Assembly: GCF_037782385.1 (NCBI RefSeq)
Contig: NZ_JBBEXD010000003.1
Location: forward strand, 434,001 to 498,000
DNA: 64,000 nt
Origin: Ascidiimonas meishanensis
GTDB taxonomy: Bacteria; Bacteroidota; Bacteroidia; Flavobacteriales; Flavobacteriaceae
Direction: 5' to 3'
The notes under the pieces: generated by a model
What the model was told of the DNA's origin: nothing
What the model saw: the letters and a program-made list of their open reading frames with translations, nothing else
Database searches by the model: none
Shown: positions 24,945 to 34,042 of the stretch, one piece after another
Layout of the letters: every line of letters begins with the position of its first letter
How positions within the stretch are numbered: position 1 is the stretch's first letter
Translations under genes and position numbers: made by a program

Positions 24945-25012
24945 GGAAACATCTCTTTAAAAATATTCTTTTAAACATTGTCACAGTTATAGCTGTGACA
25001 ATGTTTTTTTCT
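24945..25012 (+). pseudogene. Stub of lptC carried along with the TPR duplication
   Basis: After the stop of the TPR copy, the first 24 codons of lptC are still readable (KHLFKNILLNIVTVIAVTMF) but the GTG start has become GGG. Similarity ends just before the lipobox cysteine, near 25012. This marks the right break of the duplicated segment and confirms that the copy came from the locus at 17150-18615. Confidence 0.85.
24974..25010 (+). terminator. Terminator after the duplicated TPR gene
   Basis: AACATTGTCACAG (24974-24986) pairs with CTGTGACAATGTT (24993-25005), a 13-bp stem with a 6-base loop and a T-run. It is the counterpart of the palindrome inside intact lptC. Confidence 0.85.
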
Positions 25013-25181
25013 TATTTATTTCCAAGCAACTATAATAGCTTCACGAAGCTAATCTTGTATTGAAAACATATATTGAATACTATGTAGAAGCTCTTTAGGT
25101 TTTAGTGATTAAAGAAATCAATGTACATTTACCCAACAAATAGTTTTATGAATCTGGAAGAAAGAAACATTATAAGTGCCA

Positions 25182-26114
25182 TCATAAAATAATTTCAGAA
25201 TAGGCCAGTATTGTATGGAATCCTTTATCTTGAAAATAATCAAATACAAATTCTTTATTTCCAGTAGCTAGAATAAAATCGCCACCCCATGCTCCCAGAC
25301 TTTTAATGGCACCAGAATAGTCTGAGAATAAAAGCTCTTTAACCGCCGTAAGCTTCAAAGTATCTCCTATTATTTGTTCATGCTTTTCAATTAATTTTTC
25401 AAAAACAGCAAGGCTTTCTGCTTGACAAATAGCCTGTGTTATAGGATCAATTTTAGTTTTAAGCTCCTTTTTATCTATTTCTAGTTGTTGATAACGTGCA
25501 ATACCTTCACGGCTATTTTGTTTTTTGTTTAGGTGTATAAAAAAAAGTTGATTTTTGAAATTGGGATTAAATATAACAGGCGTAACTTTTGGAGTTTTAT
25601 CAGCAACTTCATAAGTGATAGGTGTATCGCTTTGAGCACAAGCTATATCGTAACCACTACCTACAAATCCTTTCCATAATAGCTCATATGCATTGATTCC
25701 TGCCCATTGGGCAATATTATTTATGAAAGTAGATGAAGAACCTAGTCCCCAGTCAGAAGGGAACTCTAATCTGGTTATAACACGTTTCCCTCTTAATTTA
25801 TGAATAAAAGAAGGGTTGAGATGAATGGCAGCGTTTAAAACAGAGAGTAATGTATTTGTAGTACTCGTATTTGATGCCTTAGAAACACTTGCAGAAAGCT
25901 TTCCAAATATAGCATCTATCCTAATTTGCGCACGAAACCATACCTCACCAGAATAATCAAGGCTATGCCATTCAAGAAGATCTGGTATAGGTTGTGTTCC
26001 AATCTCAAGAGATTGTCCATATTTAGTTGGTAAGGCAAGGGAAAGTGCTCCATCTAAAACAGCATATTCGCCTGTGATGAGTAATTTTCCATGACTGTAA
26101 TAAGAGGTAGGCAT
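25182..26114 (-). CDS. GYDIA-family GHMP kinase
   Basis: This 310-residue kinase of the galactokinase/homoserine/mevalonate/phosphomevalonate superfamily carries the GEYAVLDGALSLALPT start, an ATP-binding EFPSDWGLGSSSTFINNIAQ-like loop (about residue 117), and the GSGYDIACAQS motif that names the subfamily. The gene lies 8 bases from HMG-CoA reductase on the same strand, so a role as mevalonate or phosphomevalonate kinase in isoprenoid synthesis is a reasonable inference. I chose the ATG at 26114; a TTG at 26120 is in frame but less likely. A decayed partial copy exists at 22911-23092. Confidence 0.88.
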   Translation of the reverse strand: MPTSYYSHGKLLITGEYAVLDGALSLALPTKYGQSLEIGTQPIPDLLEWHSLDYSGEVWFRAQIRIDAIFGKLSASVSKASNTSTTNTLLSVLNAAIHLNPSFIHKLRGKRVITRLEFPSDWGLGSSSTFINNIAQWAGINAYELLWKGFVGSGYDIACAQSDTPITYEVADKTPKVTPVIFNPNFKNQLFFIHLNKKQNSREGIARYQQLEIDKKELKTKIDPITQAICQAESLAVFEKLIEKHEQIIGDTLKLTAVKELLFSDYSGAIKSLGAWGGDFILATGNKEFVFDYFQDKGFHTILAYSEIIL

Positions 26115-26122
26115 TAGCAATA

Positions 26123-27445
26123 TTAAACGTTTGTTCTTACACGATTAAATTCGTTCACAACATCACTATGTGTAACCGTTTTATCTTTGAAATAATTAGT
26201 GAAATATGCCTTTTCCTCATTAGTTGCTCCTAATTGGTTTAAAATATTTAAAAGATGCATTTTCATATGTCCTTTTTGTATACCTGTCGTTATTAAAGAA
26301 CGAATAGCCCCAAAATTTTGGGCGAGTCCGGCAACTGCAATTATTTCCATTAATTCTTTAGCAGATGGATTTCCAAGCATCTCCATAGAAAGTTTTACCA
26401 ATGGGTGTAATTTGGTAAGACCTCCTACCGTTCCAAGTGCCATGGGTACTTCAATAGAGAAGGTAAAAATTCCCTCTTCAATTTTAGCATCTGTTAAACT
26501 AGAATAACTCCCATTTCTAGCCGCATAAGCATGAATTCCAGCTTCTATTGCTCGAAAATCATTTCCTGTTGCAAGTACTACAGCATCAATACCATTCATA
26601 ATCCCTTTATTATGAGTAACCGCTCTAAAAGGTTCTATTTTAGCAATCGCCACAGCTTGAACAAATTTTTCTGCAAATGTTTCAGGAGACAGGCTGGTGT
26701 CTTCGTTAAGTTGTGATACTGGACAACTTACTTCTGCTCTTACCAAACAATTTGGAACGTAATTAGAAAGAATGCTCATTACTACCTCTAGATCAGATTC
26801 TTTGCTTGAGAAGCCACGAAATTCTGTTGCTTTTTCTAACAATGTTTTAGCCATCATCTCTAGGCATGAATTTATAAAGTTAGCACCCATGGCATCCAAC
26901 GTTTCAAATGTACAATGAAGTTGATAGTAATTATCTAAGGCTGCTGTTTTATTTCTCAATTCAATATGGGTGAGCCCTCCACCACGCTTTTCCATATTTT
27001 GAGTGATTCCTTTAATGGAATTAATAAGGTCTGTCTTTATGAGGTTAAAAAAGTTTTGTAATTCTTGAGAGTGTCCCTTAAACATAAAGTGTATCTGTCC
27101 GATTTTCTCCGTAGAAATTACAGAGGCCTTAAATCCGCCTCTTAATCTCCAGAATTTAGCCGCTTTACTGGCGGCTGCAATTACAGAGCTTTCTTCTATA
27201 GCCATAGGAATTGCATGAACTTTATCATTAATTAAAAAGTTAGGTGCAATACCCAAAGGTAAATAGTAGTTGGTAATCGTATTTTCTATGAATTCGTCGT
27301 GAAGCTTCTGGAGCTTTTGGTTTGAATTCCAATATTGTTTTAGGATATTTTGAGCTTCTGGATTCTTTGGGAAATAATGCGAAGTTAGCCATGTTATCTT
27401 CTGTTCCTTAGAAAGTTTTGAGAATCCTTCTACAACTTTATTCAT
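26123..27445 (-). CDS. Class II hydroxymethylglutaryl-CoA reductase
   Basis: This 440-residue enzyme converts HMG-CoA to mevalonate (or the reverse in catabolic species). It matches the class II, degradative-type family in length and begins with VVEGFSKLSKEQKITWL. Features include the EESSVIAAASKAAKFWRLRGG substrate region (about residue 80), TLDAMGANFINSCLE (about residue 180), the NAD(P)-associated NKGIMNGIDAVVLATGNDFR (about residue 278), and a C-terminal GHMKMH with the catalytic histidine. In Bacteroidota that use the mevalonate pathway this type serves biosynthesis. It is co-transcribed with the GHMP kinase. An exact -7 box lies upstream. Confidence 0.93.
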   Translation of the reverse strand: MNKVVEGFSKLSKEQKITWLTSHYFPKNPEAQNILKQYWNSNQKLQKLHDEFIENTITNYYLPLGIAPNFLINDKVHAIPMAIEESSVIAAASKAAKFWRLRGGFKASVISTEKIGQIHFMFKGHSQELQNFFNLIKTDLINSIKGITQNMEKRGGGLTHIELRNKTAALDNYYQLHCTFETLDAMGANFINSCLEMMAKTLLEKATEFRGFSSKESDLEVVMSILSNYVPNCLVRAEVSCPVSQLNEDTSLSPETFAEKFVQAVAIAKIEPFRAVTHNKGIMNGIDAVVLATGNDFRAIEAGIHAYAARNGSYSSLTDAKIEEGIFTFSIEVPMALGTVGGLTKLHPLVKLSMEMLGNPSAKELMEIIAVAGLAQNFGAIRSLITTGIQKGHMKMHLLNILNQLGATNEEKAYFTNYFKDKTVTHSDVVNEFNRVRTNV

Positions 27446-27469
27446 AATATATAGCCTTTATTAAGCGTA

Positions 27470-27477
27470 GCAAAGAT
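27470..27477 (-). promoter_or_regulatory. Promoter -7 box of the HMG-CoA reductase operon
   Basis: The minus strand reads TATCTTTG, a perfect TAnnTTTG box, 25 bases before the ATG. No TTG is found at the usual distance upstream, so the promoter may depend on an activator or be weak. Confidence 0.45.
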
Positions 27478-27618
27478 ACTAAATATGAGTGCTTGTAGTA
27501 TTCTGGTAATTTTTTTGTTGAATAGTATAACGTCTACTCTTATGTTTAACGAAAAAAGTTTACTTTTTTGTTAAATTATTAGTAAACTTGACGTTTTATT
27601 AATCAATCTTTAATTTGA

Positions 27619-29775
27619 ATGAGAAAACTATACACGTTTATCTTTCTTTTTACCGGTTTTTGCAGCCTATTGCAAGCCCAACAACAATTAGATTTACAGG
27701 AAATTTGGAGCGGTACTTTTACTACAAAAAGTATGGACAAGCTCAATTCCTTAAATAACGGAAAACAATATGCAGTTCTTAATTCAAATCTGGGGGTTTC
27801 TACAGTAGATAAATACGACTATGAAACATTGGATAAAGTAGAAACTATCGTGTCTTCTGCTGATTTGGAGTCTGTAGAGGCTTTTTCGTCCTATACTTTC
27901 AGTAAAGACGAATCTAAAATACTATTAGCAACAAAGGTAACTCCTGTTTACCGTCGTTCACGACTCGGAAAATATTTTGTATATAATATAAAAAGTAAAG
28001 AAGTTCAATTGGTTTCTGAAGAAAAAATTCAGGAACCTTTATTTTCTCCAGATGCCTCTAAGGTAGCCTATGTTTTTAAAAATAACATTTACATAAAAGA
28101 TCTTACAAACGGAGAAACTACTCAGGTAACCAAGGATGGGGAGACCAATAAGATTATAAATGGTGTAACTGATTGGGTTTATGAAGAAGAATTTAGTTTT
28201 GTGAGAGCATTTGAATGGAATTCAACTGGATCTCATTTGGCATTTATAAGGTTTGATGAAACTAATGTTCCAGAATTTTCTATGGATATGTATGGTAAAA
28301 ATCTTTACCAAACACAACATGTTTTTAAATATCCTAAAGCAGGAGAGACAAATTCAATAGTTTCATTACATGTTTATGAGCTTATGTCTACTAAAACTGT
28401 AAATGTTCCTTTGCAAGATGCCTATTATATTCCTAGAATAAAATGGACTAATGCTGCAAACAAATTAAGTGCTCAAATACTTAATCGTCATCAGAATAGA
28501 TTAAGCCTGGTAATTTATAATACCAAAGATGAGTCTGTAAAAGAAATTTATCAAGAAAAAGATGAAGCATATATAGATATTACTGATAACCTTACATTTC
28601 TTAATGATAATAGTTTTCTTTTTACAAGTGAAAAAGACGGGTTTAATCATATTTATTTATTTGATAAAAATGGAAAATTCATTCGGCAGATAACCAAAGG
28701 GTCTTGGGAAGTAACAGCTTTTTATGGTTTTAGTCCTAAAACAGCTCGGGTTTATTATCAGTCTACAGAGCAAGGTTCAATTAACAGAGCTGTTTATTCT
28801 ATTGGTATTAATGGCAAGGGTAAAAAATTGTTAACTGAAAGAATTGGTAGTAATTCAGCAGTTTTTAGTGAAGATTACACTTATTTTATTAACACCTATT
28901 CCAGTATCTCTACTCCTTACCGTTATACCCTACGTAAAGGAAAAGACGGGAAAGAGCTGAAAGAAATAGTAAATAATAATGCCTTGTTGACAAAGCTTAA
29001 GCCTTACGAGTTGTCACCAAAAGAATTTTCAACAATCACTGTAAATGGGAGTGAACTAAACATGTGGATGATTAAACCTAAAGGCTTTGATCCAGAAAAG
29101 AAATATCCGCTATTTATGTATCAATACAGTGGTCCAGGTTCTCAACAAGTAGCGAATAGATGGACTGGTATTAATGATTATTGGTATCAAATGCTGGCGC
29201 AACAGGGTTATGTGGTAGTTTGTATAGATCCAAGAGGAACCGGTTTTAAAGGAGCAGCTTTTAAAAAAGTAACATATCAAGAACTTGGTAAGTATGAAGT
29301 AGAAGATCAAATTGCTGCTGCCAAAGAACTTGGAGGTAGATCTTATATTGATGAAAGTAGAATAGGGATATGGGGTTGGAGTTACGGAGGCTTTATGTCG
29401 TCAAACTGCTTGCTTAAAGGTAATGATATTTTTAAAATGGCTATTGCGGTAGCTCCCGTTACAAGCTGGCGTTTTTATGATACTATCTACACAGAGCGTT
29501 ATATGAGAACCCCGCAGGAAAATGCTTCTGGTTATGACGAAAATTCACCCATCAATCACGTAGAGAAATTAAAAGGTGCCTTTTTGCTAGTGCATGGTTC
29601 AGGTGACGATAATGTACATGTGCAAAATACAATGAGAATGGTAGAAGCATTAGTACAGGCCAATAAACAATTTGATTGGGCAATCTATCCAGATAAAAAT
29701 CATAGTATTTACGGAGGTAATACACGCTTACAACTTTATACAAAGATGACTAATTTCATTAAAAACAACCTATAA
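27619..29775 (+). CDS. Dipeptidyl-peptidase IV (S9 family)
   Basis: This 718-residue exported serine peptidase removes X-Pro dipeptides from peptide N-termini. A signal peptide (residues 1-20, ending LLQA) is followed by an eight-bladed-propeller domain (about 40-460) that contains DWVYEEEF, the glutamate pair that binds the free amino end of the substrate. The alpha/beta-hydrolase domain has the nucleophile Ser588 in GWSYGGFM, the Asp pair in GSGDDNVH (663-664) and His695 in KNHSIYGG. The following POT transporter gene, 18 bases downstream, would import the released di- and tripeptides, so the pair forms a peptide-use unit. Confidence 0.95.
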   Translation: MRKLYTFIFLFTGFCSLLQAQQQLDLQEIWSGTFTTKSMDKLNSLNNGKQYAVLNSNLGVSTVDKYDYETLDKVETIVSSADLESVEAFSSYTFSKDESKILLATKVTPVYRRSRLGKYFVYNIKSKEVQLVSEEKIQEPLFSPDASKVAYVFKNNIYIKDLTNGETTQVTKDGETNKIINGVTDWVYEEEFSFVRAFEWNSTGSHLAFIRFDETNVPEFSMDMYGKNLYQTQHVFKYPKAGETNSIVSLHVYELMSTKTVNVPLQDAYYIPRIKWTNAANKLSAQILNRHQNRLSLVIYNTKDESVKEIYQEKDEAYIDITDNLTFLNDNSFLFTSEKDGFNHIYLFDKNGKFIRQITKGSWEVTAFYGFSPKTARVYYQSTEQGSINRAVYSIGINGKGKKLLTERIGSNSAVFSEDYTYFINTYSSISTPYRYTLRKGKDGKELKEIVNNNALLTKLKPYELSPKEFSTITVNGSELNMWMIKPKGFDPEKKYPLFMYQYSGPGSQQVANRWTGINDYWYQMLAQQGYVVVCIDPRGTGFKGAAFKKVTYQELGKYEVEDQIAAAKELGGRSYIDESRIGIWGWSYGGFMSSNCLLKGNDIFKMAIAVAPVTSWRFYDTIYTERYMRTPQENASGYDENSPINHVEKLKGAFLLVHGSGDDNVHVQNTMRMVEALVQANKQFDWAIYPDKNHSIYGGNTRLQLYTKMTNFIKNNL

Positions 29776-29793
29776 TAATAAAACTCAAAATTT

Positions 29794-31383
29794 ATGGAAT
29801 TTAAATATGGCGGTTCAGAGATCAATCAAAGAACAGTTTTAGGGCATCCTTCTGGTCTTTTTGTTTTGTTCTTTACAGAAATGTGGGAAAGATTTTCTTA
29901 CTATGGTATGAGAGCTTTGCTGGTACTTTTTCTAACCAAATCTATTTTAGAAGGTGGATGGAACTGGGAAAGAGCAGATGCTACATTACTTTATGGTTGG
30001 TATATTGGATTGGTTTATTTAACTCCAATTATAGGGGGTTTTATTGCCGATAAATTTTTAGGATTTAGAAATGCGGTAGTTTTGGGAGCGCTCATTATGA
30101 CCCTAGGGCATGCATCTATGGCGCTAGAATTATTTTCGGAAGTCTTCTTCTATTCAGGACTTGTATTATTAATATTAGGGAACGGGCTTTTTAAGCCCAA
30201 TATCTCTTCTATTGTAGGGCAACTATATAAGAATAACGGAAAAGAAAAAGATGCAGGATATACTATTTTTTATATGGGAATCAATGCAGGTGCTTTTTTA
30301 GGGATTTTGTTATGCGGATATATAGGCGAAAAAGTAGGGTGGCATTATGGTTTTGGCCTTGCCGGTATTTTTATGTTCTTTGGAATGCTACAGTTCTTTT
30401 ACGCTCAAAAAATATTTGGTAATATAGGGTTGTCTCCAAAAAATCAACCAGAGCTAGATGATGCAGTAGAAGATCAAGTAGAAAAGGTGCAAGAAGATCT
30501 GTCTGCCGTGGCTAAACAAGCTGAGAAGTCAAAAATTGACAGAGATAGAATTATTGTCATAAGCATTTTTGCGCTGTTTACAACCTTCTTCTGGTGGGCT
30601 TTTGAGCAAGCTGGTGGCTCTATGACCATCTTTGCTTCTGATTATACCGATAGAGCATTAGAAGGCTCTGCAGCAACTACCTTTAAAACTGTTAACGCAA
30701 TAATAACGATAGTTCCACTACTGGTGATTACTTGGGTTTTAATCAAACTGTTTACCCAAACATTTAAAAGTTACGGTTTGTCAAACACATGGCTAGGAAT
30801 TAGTTTTTTGATTATATGGGGTATTGTTATCTGGATGCTTTTTAGAGAATTTTCGAGCAATCAAACTGAGGTTGCGGCTTCTTGGTTCTCCGTTTTAAAT
30901 TCATTGTTCATTATCATTTTTGCGCCACTCTTTTCAAAGATGTGGCAAAGTAGGTTTAACCCTTCTGGCCCTATTAAATTTGCACTGGGTCTTATTTTGG
31001 TAGGTGTTGGGTTTGCGGCATTAGCTTATGGAGCTTCTACCATTCCTCAAGGGGCTAAAACCGCTTCAGTAAGTATGCTTTGGCTGGTATTAGCCTACTT
31101 ATTTCATACACTGGGAGAATTATGTCTTTCTCCGGTGGGTCTCTCTTATGTAAGTAAGTTAGCGCCTTTAAGATTAGTAGGAATGATGTTTGGGATTTGG
31201 TTTATATCCAATTTCCTAGCAGGAGTAATTGGAGGGTGGACCGCAAGTTATATGGATCCAATATTAGAAGATTATGGACTCTCTACTTTCTTTCTTATTT
31301 TTACTCTAATACCTATAGGGATGGGATTTGTTATGATTGCTATAAGCCCTATTATAAGAAAAATGATGCATGGGATTCGCTAA
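29794..31383 (+). CDS. Proton-coupled oligopeptide (POT/PTR2) transporter
   Basis: This 529-residue inner-membrane carrier imports di- and tripeptides with protons. It has about 14 hydrophobic helices and both PTR2 signatures: EMWERFSYYGMRALLVLFL near the start (containing the ExxERFxYY motif) and FYMGINAGAFLGILLCGYIG (about residue 165). A charged cytoplasmic loop lies around residue 215-250. It follows the DPP-IV gene closely and ends in a four-base tail-to-tail overlap with comEC, which runs on the other strand. Confidence 0.93.
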   Translation: MEFKYGGSEINQRTVLGHPSGLFVLFFTEMWERFSYYGMRALLVLFLTKSILEGGWNWERADATLLYGWYIGLVYLTPIIGGFIADKFLGFRNAVVLGALIMTLGHASMALELFSEVFFYSGLVLLILGNGLFKPNISSIVGQLYKNNGKEKDAGYTIFYMGINAGAFLGILLCGYIGEKVGWHYGFGLAGIFMFFGMLQFFYAQKIFGNIGLSPKNQPELDDAVEDQVEKVQEDLSAVAKQAEKSKIDRDRIIVISIFALFTTFFWWAFEQAGGSMTIFASDYTDRALEGSAATTFKTVNAIITIVPLLVITWVLIKLFTQTFKSYGLSNTWLGISFLIIWGIVIWMLFREFSSNQTEVAASWFSVLNSLFIIIFAPLFSKMWQSRFNPSGPIKFALGLILVGVGFAALAYGASTIPQGAKTASVSMLWLVLAYLFHTLGELCLSPVGLSYVSKLAPLRLVGMMFGIWFISNFLAGVIGGWTASYMDPILEDYGLSTFFLIFTLIPIGMGFVMIAISPIIRKMMHGIR

Positions 31384-33413
31384 TATTCAGTAAAATCTAA
31401 AATATAAGCTCCCTTTTCATAGGTATCATGAAAAGGGAGTTTTTCTTTTTTACATGTTTGTTTCCAACGTTTTTTTAGACTGATATAATTACTGCCATCA
31501 GAAATAATCATTTTTGGTTCATAAAGTTTAATGATGCGTTCTAGATTTATCTTAGGAGAGTTTACTAGTAAAATAATCTGCCTCTTAGGTATAGGTATAG
31601 GATCCTGAAGGGAATCTAAAATAATAATCCGCTCTTTATGAGTAGATAACGAAACCGGAAGCATTTCCTTTTGAATCGTTTTTGCAGGGTGCTGAATCTG
31701 ATAATTTTTTATAGGGTAAGATGTTTCAGGTTTCTTTAAAAGATCACCGTAAATAATCAATTTTTCACCTTTGTGTTTTGCAATAAGCGTTTCCCGATTT
31801 TGATGAAATACAATTAAGGAATCTTGTTTTTTTATGGCAATGTTATTCCAAATAATGAGTCCAAATAAGCATAGAAAACCTACTGTAGAAATAACAATAT
31901 TCTTTTTTGAAGTTTTTTGCAGTAGAAACACTAAACCAATAATCAACACATAGGATGCAATGAGCATTTTGATGTCAAAAAAGAGACCCTTAAAAACAAA
32001 AGCTTCCTGTTGGGCAATCCAGCTTACAAATTGGTGAAGTAATTTTAAAATATTGGCATAGAAGGTCACCAAAAAATTGGGAAGCAGATGTGTCATGGAT
32101 AATATAATAATTAGAACTCCACTTCCTAAGATAAGTCCAAGAAACGGTAAAATCACAAGATTAGATAAAAAGAACAAACTTGGAAACTGGTGAAAGTAGT
32201 ATAAGCTCAAAGGCAATAAACCCAGTTGAGCTGAGAATGTAACACAAAGTATAGACCATAAATATTTCGTAATCCAATATCTTGGAACCCATTTTTTATA
32301 AATGATAGGTTGTATCCAAATAATTGCAAGTACAGCTGAATAACTCAATTGAAAACCAACATCAAAGATAAGAAGTGGTTTGAATAGTAATAAAAAAAAC
32401 ATACTTGTAAATAATACATTGAAGGTGCTAGTAAGTTTTTTCCGGTTTAATGCATAAGCGAAGAAAGAAAACATAGTAACAGATCTTACTACAGAAGGGG
32501 AAAATCCGGTTAACAAAGCAAAAAGCCATAGCAATAAGATAACAATGATAGATTTGTAAACCGTGCCATTCTTTACAGATGCCAAAGGGCTAAACATATA
32601 ATTTAAAAACAAAAGTAAAATGCCTACATGAAGTCCAGAGATAGCCAAAATATGAATAACACCAGCTGCTGCAAAGTTTGCATACATTTCTTTGGAAATA
32701 TCATTCCTGTATCCTAATAACAACGCATTCATAATTGCTAGTTCTTTTGCATCAAAGGCGTACTTCTCTAGATTCCTTCTAATCGTTTCTCGATATTCTT
32801 GGGTAAGAACAAGTAGGGAAGGAGTTGTTTTTAGCGAAACAAGTTCTTCCTGATTTATGTATAATTGATGATAGATTTGCCTCTTAGCCAAGTAATCTTC
32901 ATAATTAAATTGACCGGGATTTAGTGGTTTATTTATTGATATAAGAGTTGTGTTTGTAGCAAATTCGGTACCCGTAGGGAGCGTTTTGGAATTATTTATT
33001 TTAATGTTTATAAGTACTTTGCCTCTAACCTTTGATGAGTCCATCTGTAATAATACTCCTTCATATCGATTGTAATTAGCGGACGATTTAAGTGCATGTG
33101 TTACTTTTACAAACCAAAGATGTTCTTTTTGGTAATTGGTTTGATGTGTGTAATGAGTTTGAAAGTTTTTTTCAAGATGAATCTGCATTACAATACCACC
33201 AAGAAGAAAGAAAATAAGGAAGCTTACTAAAGTAAAATCAGATTTTTGTAGAAACCGTTTATTGGCTTTTTGTTTAAAAAATAGAAACAAACTAAAAGTT
33301 ACTCCAAATACAATGATAATTGGTGCCAAAGAAAGTTGCAGGTAATAACCTGTAACGATTCCTAAAATGTAGCACAGCACTAGTACTGAGAATTTATAAT
33401 TCAGTAATTTCAT
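31380..33413 (-). CDS. comEC: ComEC/Rec2-type DNA uptake channel with degenerate C-terminal domain
   Basis: This 677-residue membrane protein belongs to the channel family that brings single-stranded DNA into the cytoplasm during natural transformation. It has N-terminal helices and a DUF4131-like beta domain (about residues 30-190, with FATNTTLISI and NPGQFNYEDYL). The Competence domain with many helices (about 220-490) begins with ALLLGYRNDIS and carries GVIHILAISGLHVG. The C-terminal region (about 540-677) has the position and size of the metallo-beta-lactamase-like domain, but I find no HxHxDH metal site. Such shortened forms are common in this phylum. It is last in the surE operon and overlaps the POT gene by four bases. 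Confidence 0.9.
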   Translation of the reverse strand: MKLLNYKFSVLVLCYILGIVTGYYLQLSLAPIIIVFGVTFSLFLFFKQKANKRFLQKSDFTLVSFLIFFLLGGIVMQIHLEKNFQTHYTHQTNYQKEHLWFVKVTHALKSSANYNRYEGVLLQMDSSKVRGKVLINIKINNSKTLPTGTEFATNTTLISINKPLNPGQFNYEDYLAKRQIYHQLYINQEELVSLKTTPSLLVLTQEYRETIRRNLEKYAFDAKELAIMNALLLGYRNDISKEMYANFAAAGVIHILAISGLHVGILLLFLNYMFSPLASVKNGTVYKSIIVILLLWLFALLTGFSPSVVRSVTMFSFFAYALNRKKLTSTFNVLFTSMFFLLLFKPLLIFDVGFQLSYSAVLAIIWIQPIIYKKWVPRYWITKYLWSILCVTFSAQLGLLPLSLYYFHQFPSLFFLSNLVILPFLGLILGSGVLIIILSMTHLLPNFLVTFYANILKLLHQFVSWIAQQEAFVFKGLFFDIKMLIASYVLIIGLVFLLQKTSKKNIVISTVGFLCLFGLIIWNNIAIKKQDSLIVFHQNRETLIAKHKGEKLIIYGDLLKKPETSYPIKNYQIQHPAKTIQKEMLPVSLSTHKERIIILDSLQDPIPIPKRQIILLVNSPKINLERIIKLYEPKMIISDGSNYISLKKRWKQTCKKEKLPFHDTYEKGAYILDFTEY

Positions 33414-33442
33414 ATATAAAATTACTGAAAAATCTTATAAAT

Positions 33443-33994
33443 TTACAAAATACGTCGTGCTTCTTTAAAGGCATAATTCCAATAACCTTCATTTATAGAA
33501 GAAATTAAAACCCCTCTGGAGGTTGTGGAATGAATGAATTTTACATCATTATTTTTAACAGCAACCACTAGACCAACATGATTGATTCGTCTTTTATTTT
33601 TTCCAGTCGTGAAAAAAAGTAAATCTCCTTTTTGAACATCTCGTATTTTTATCTTTACTCCTTGAGATGCCATCATAGAAGAAGTACGTTGAATAGGCAC
33701 TTCATGTTGTTTGAATGCAACGAATAACAATCCAGAACAGTCCATTCCTTTAGATGTTATACCCCCATATTTGTAACGTGTTCCGCTGTAGGATAGCGCG
33801 GTACGCACAATTTCATTTGCTAACGCACTTTCGTTTTCGACAGTATTGTTAACAGTATTGCTATCAGAAGTATTTTCGTCCTCATCAGGAGCCTTGACGG
33901 TAATAGAAACAGGTTTAACGGAAGTAGTTTTTTTTGAAGATTTACAACCAATAATAACCGTAAGTAAAACAAGTAGGGGCAGTATTCGTTTCAT
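33443..33994 (-). CDS. NlpC/P60 (C40) peptidase lipoprotein
   Basis: This 183-residue lipoprotein has a leader ending in IIGC (Cys17) and a low-complexity linker rich in Val, Asn and Glu. The NlpC/P60 domain (about 60-183) carries the nucleophile in GMDCSGLLF, the base in RINHVGLVV and a third residue in KFIHSTTSRGV. Such enzymes cut the gamma-D-glutamyl to diamino-acid bond in peptidoglycan stems. It sits between lpxB and comEC on the same strand, with short gaps, in an envelope operon. Confidence 0.93.
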   Translation of the reverse strand: MKRILPLLVLLTVIIGCKSSKKTTSVKPVSITVKAPDEDENTSDSNTVNNTVENESALANEIVRTALSYSGTRYKYGGITSKGMDCSGLLFVAFKQHEVPIQRTSSMMASQGVKIKIRDVQKGDLLFFTTGKNKRRINHVGLVVAVKNNDVKFIHSTTSRGVLISSINEGYWNYAFKEARRIL

Positions 33995-34042
33995 TAGTGA
34001 TCATATTTTACTGCAAAATACTACAAATCTTTAAACATAGAC

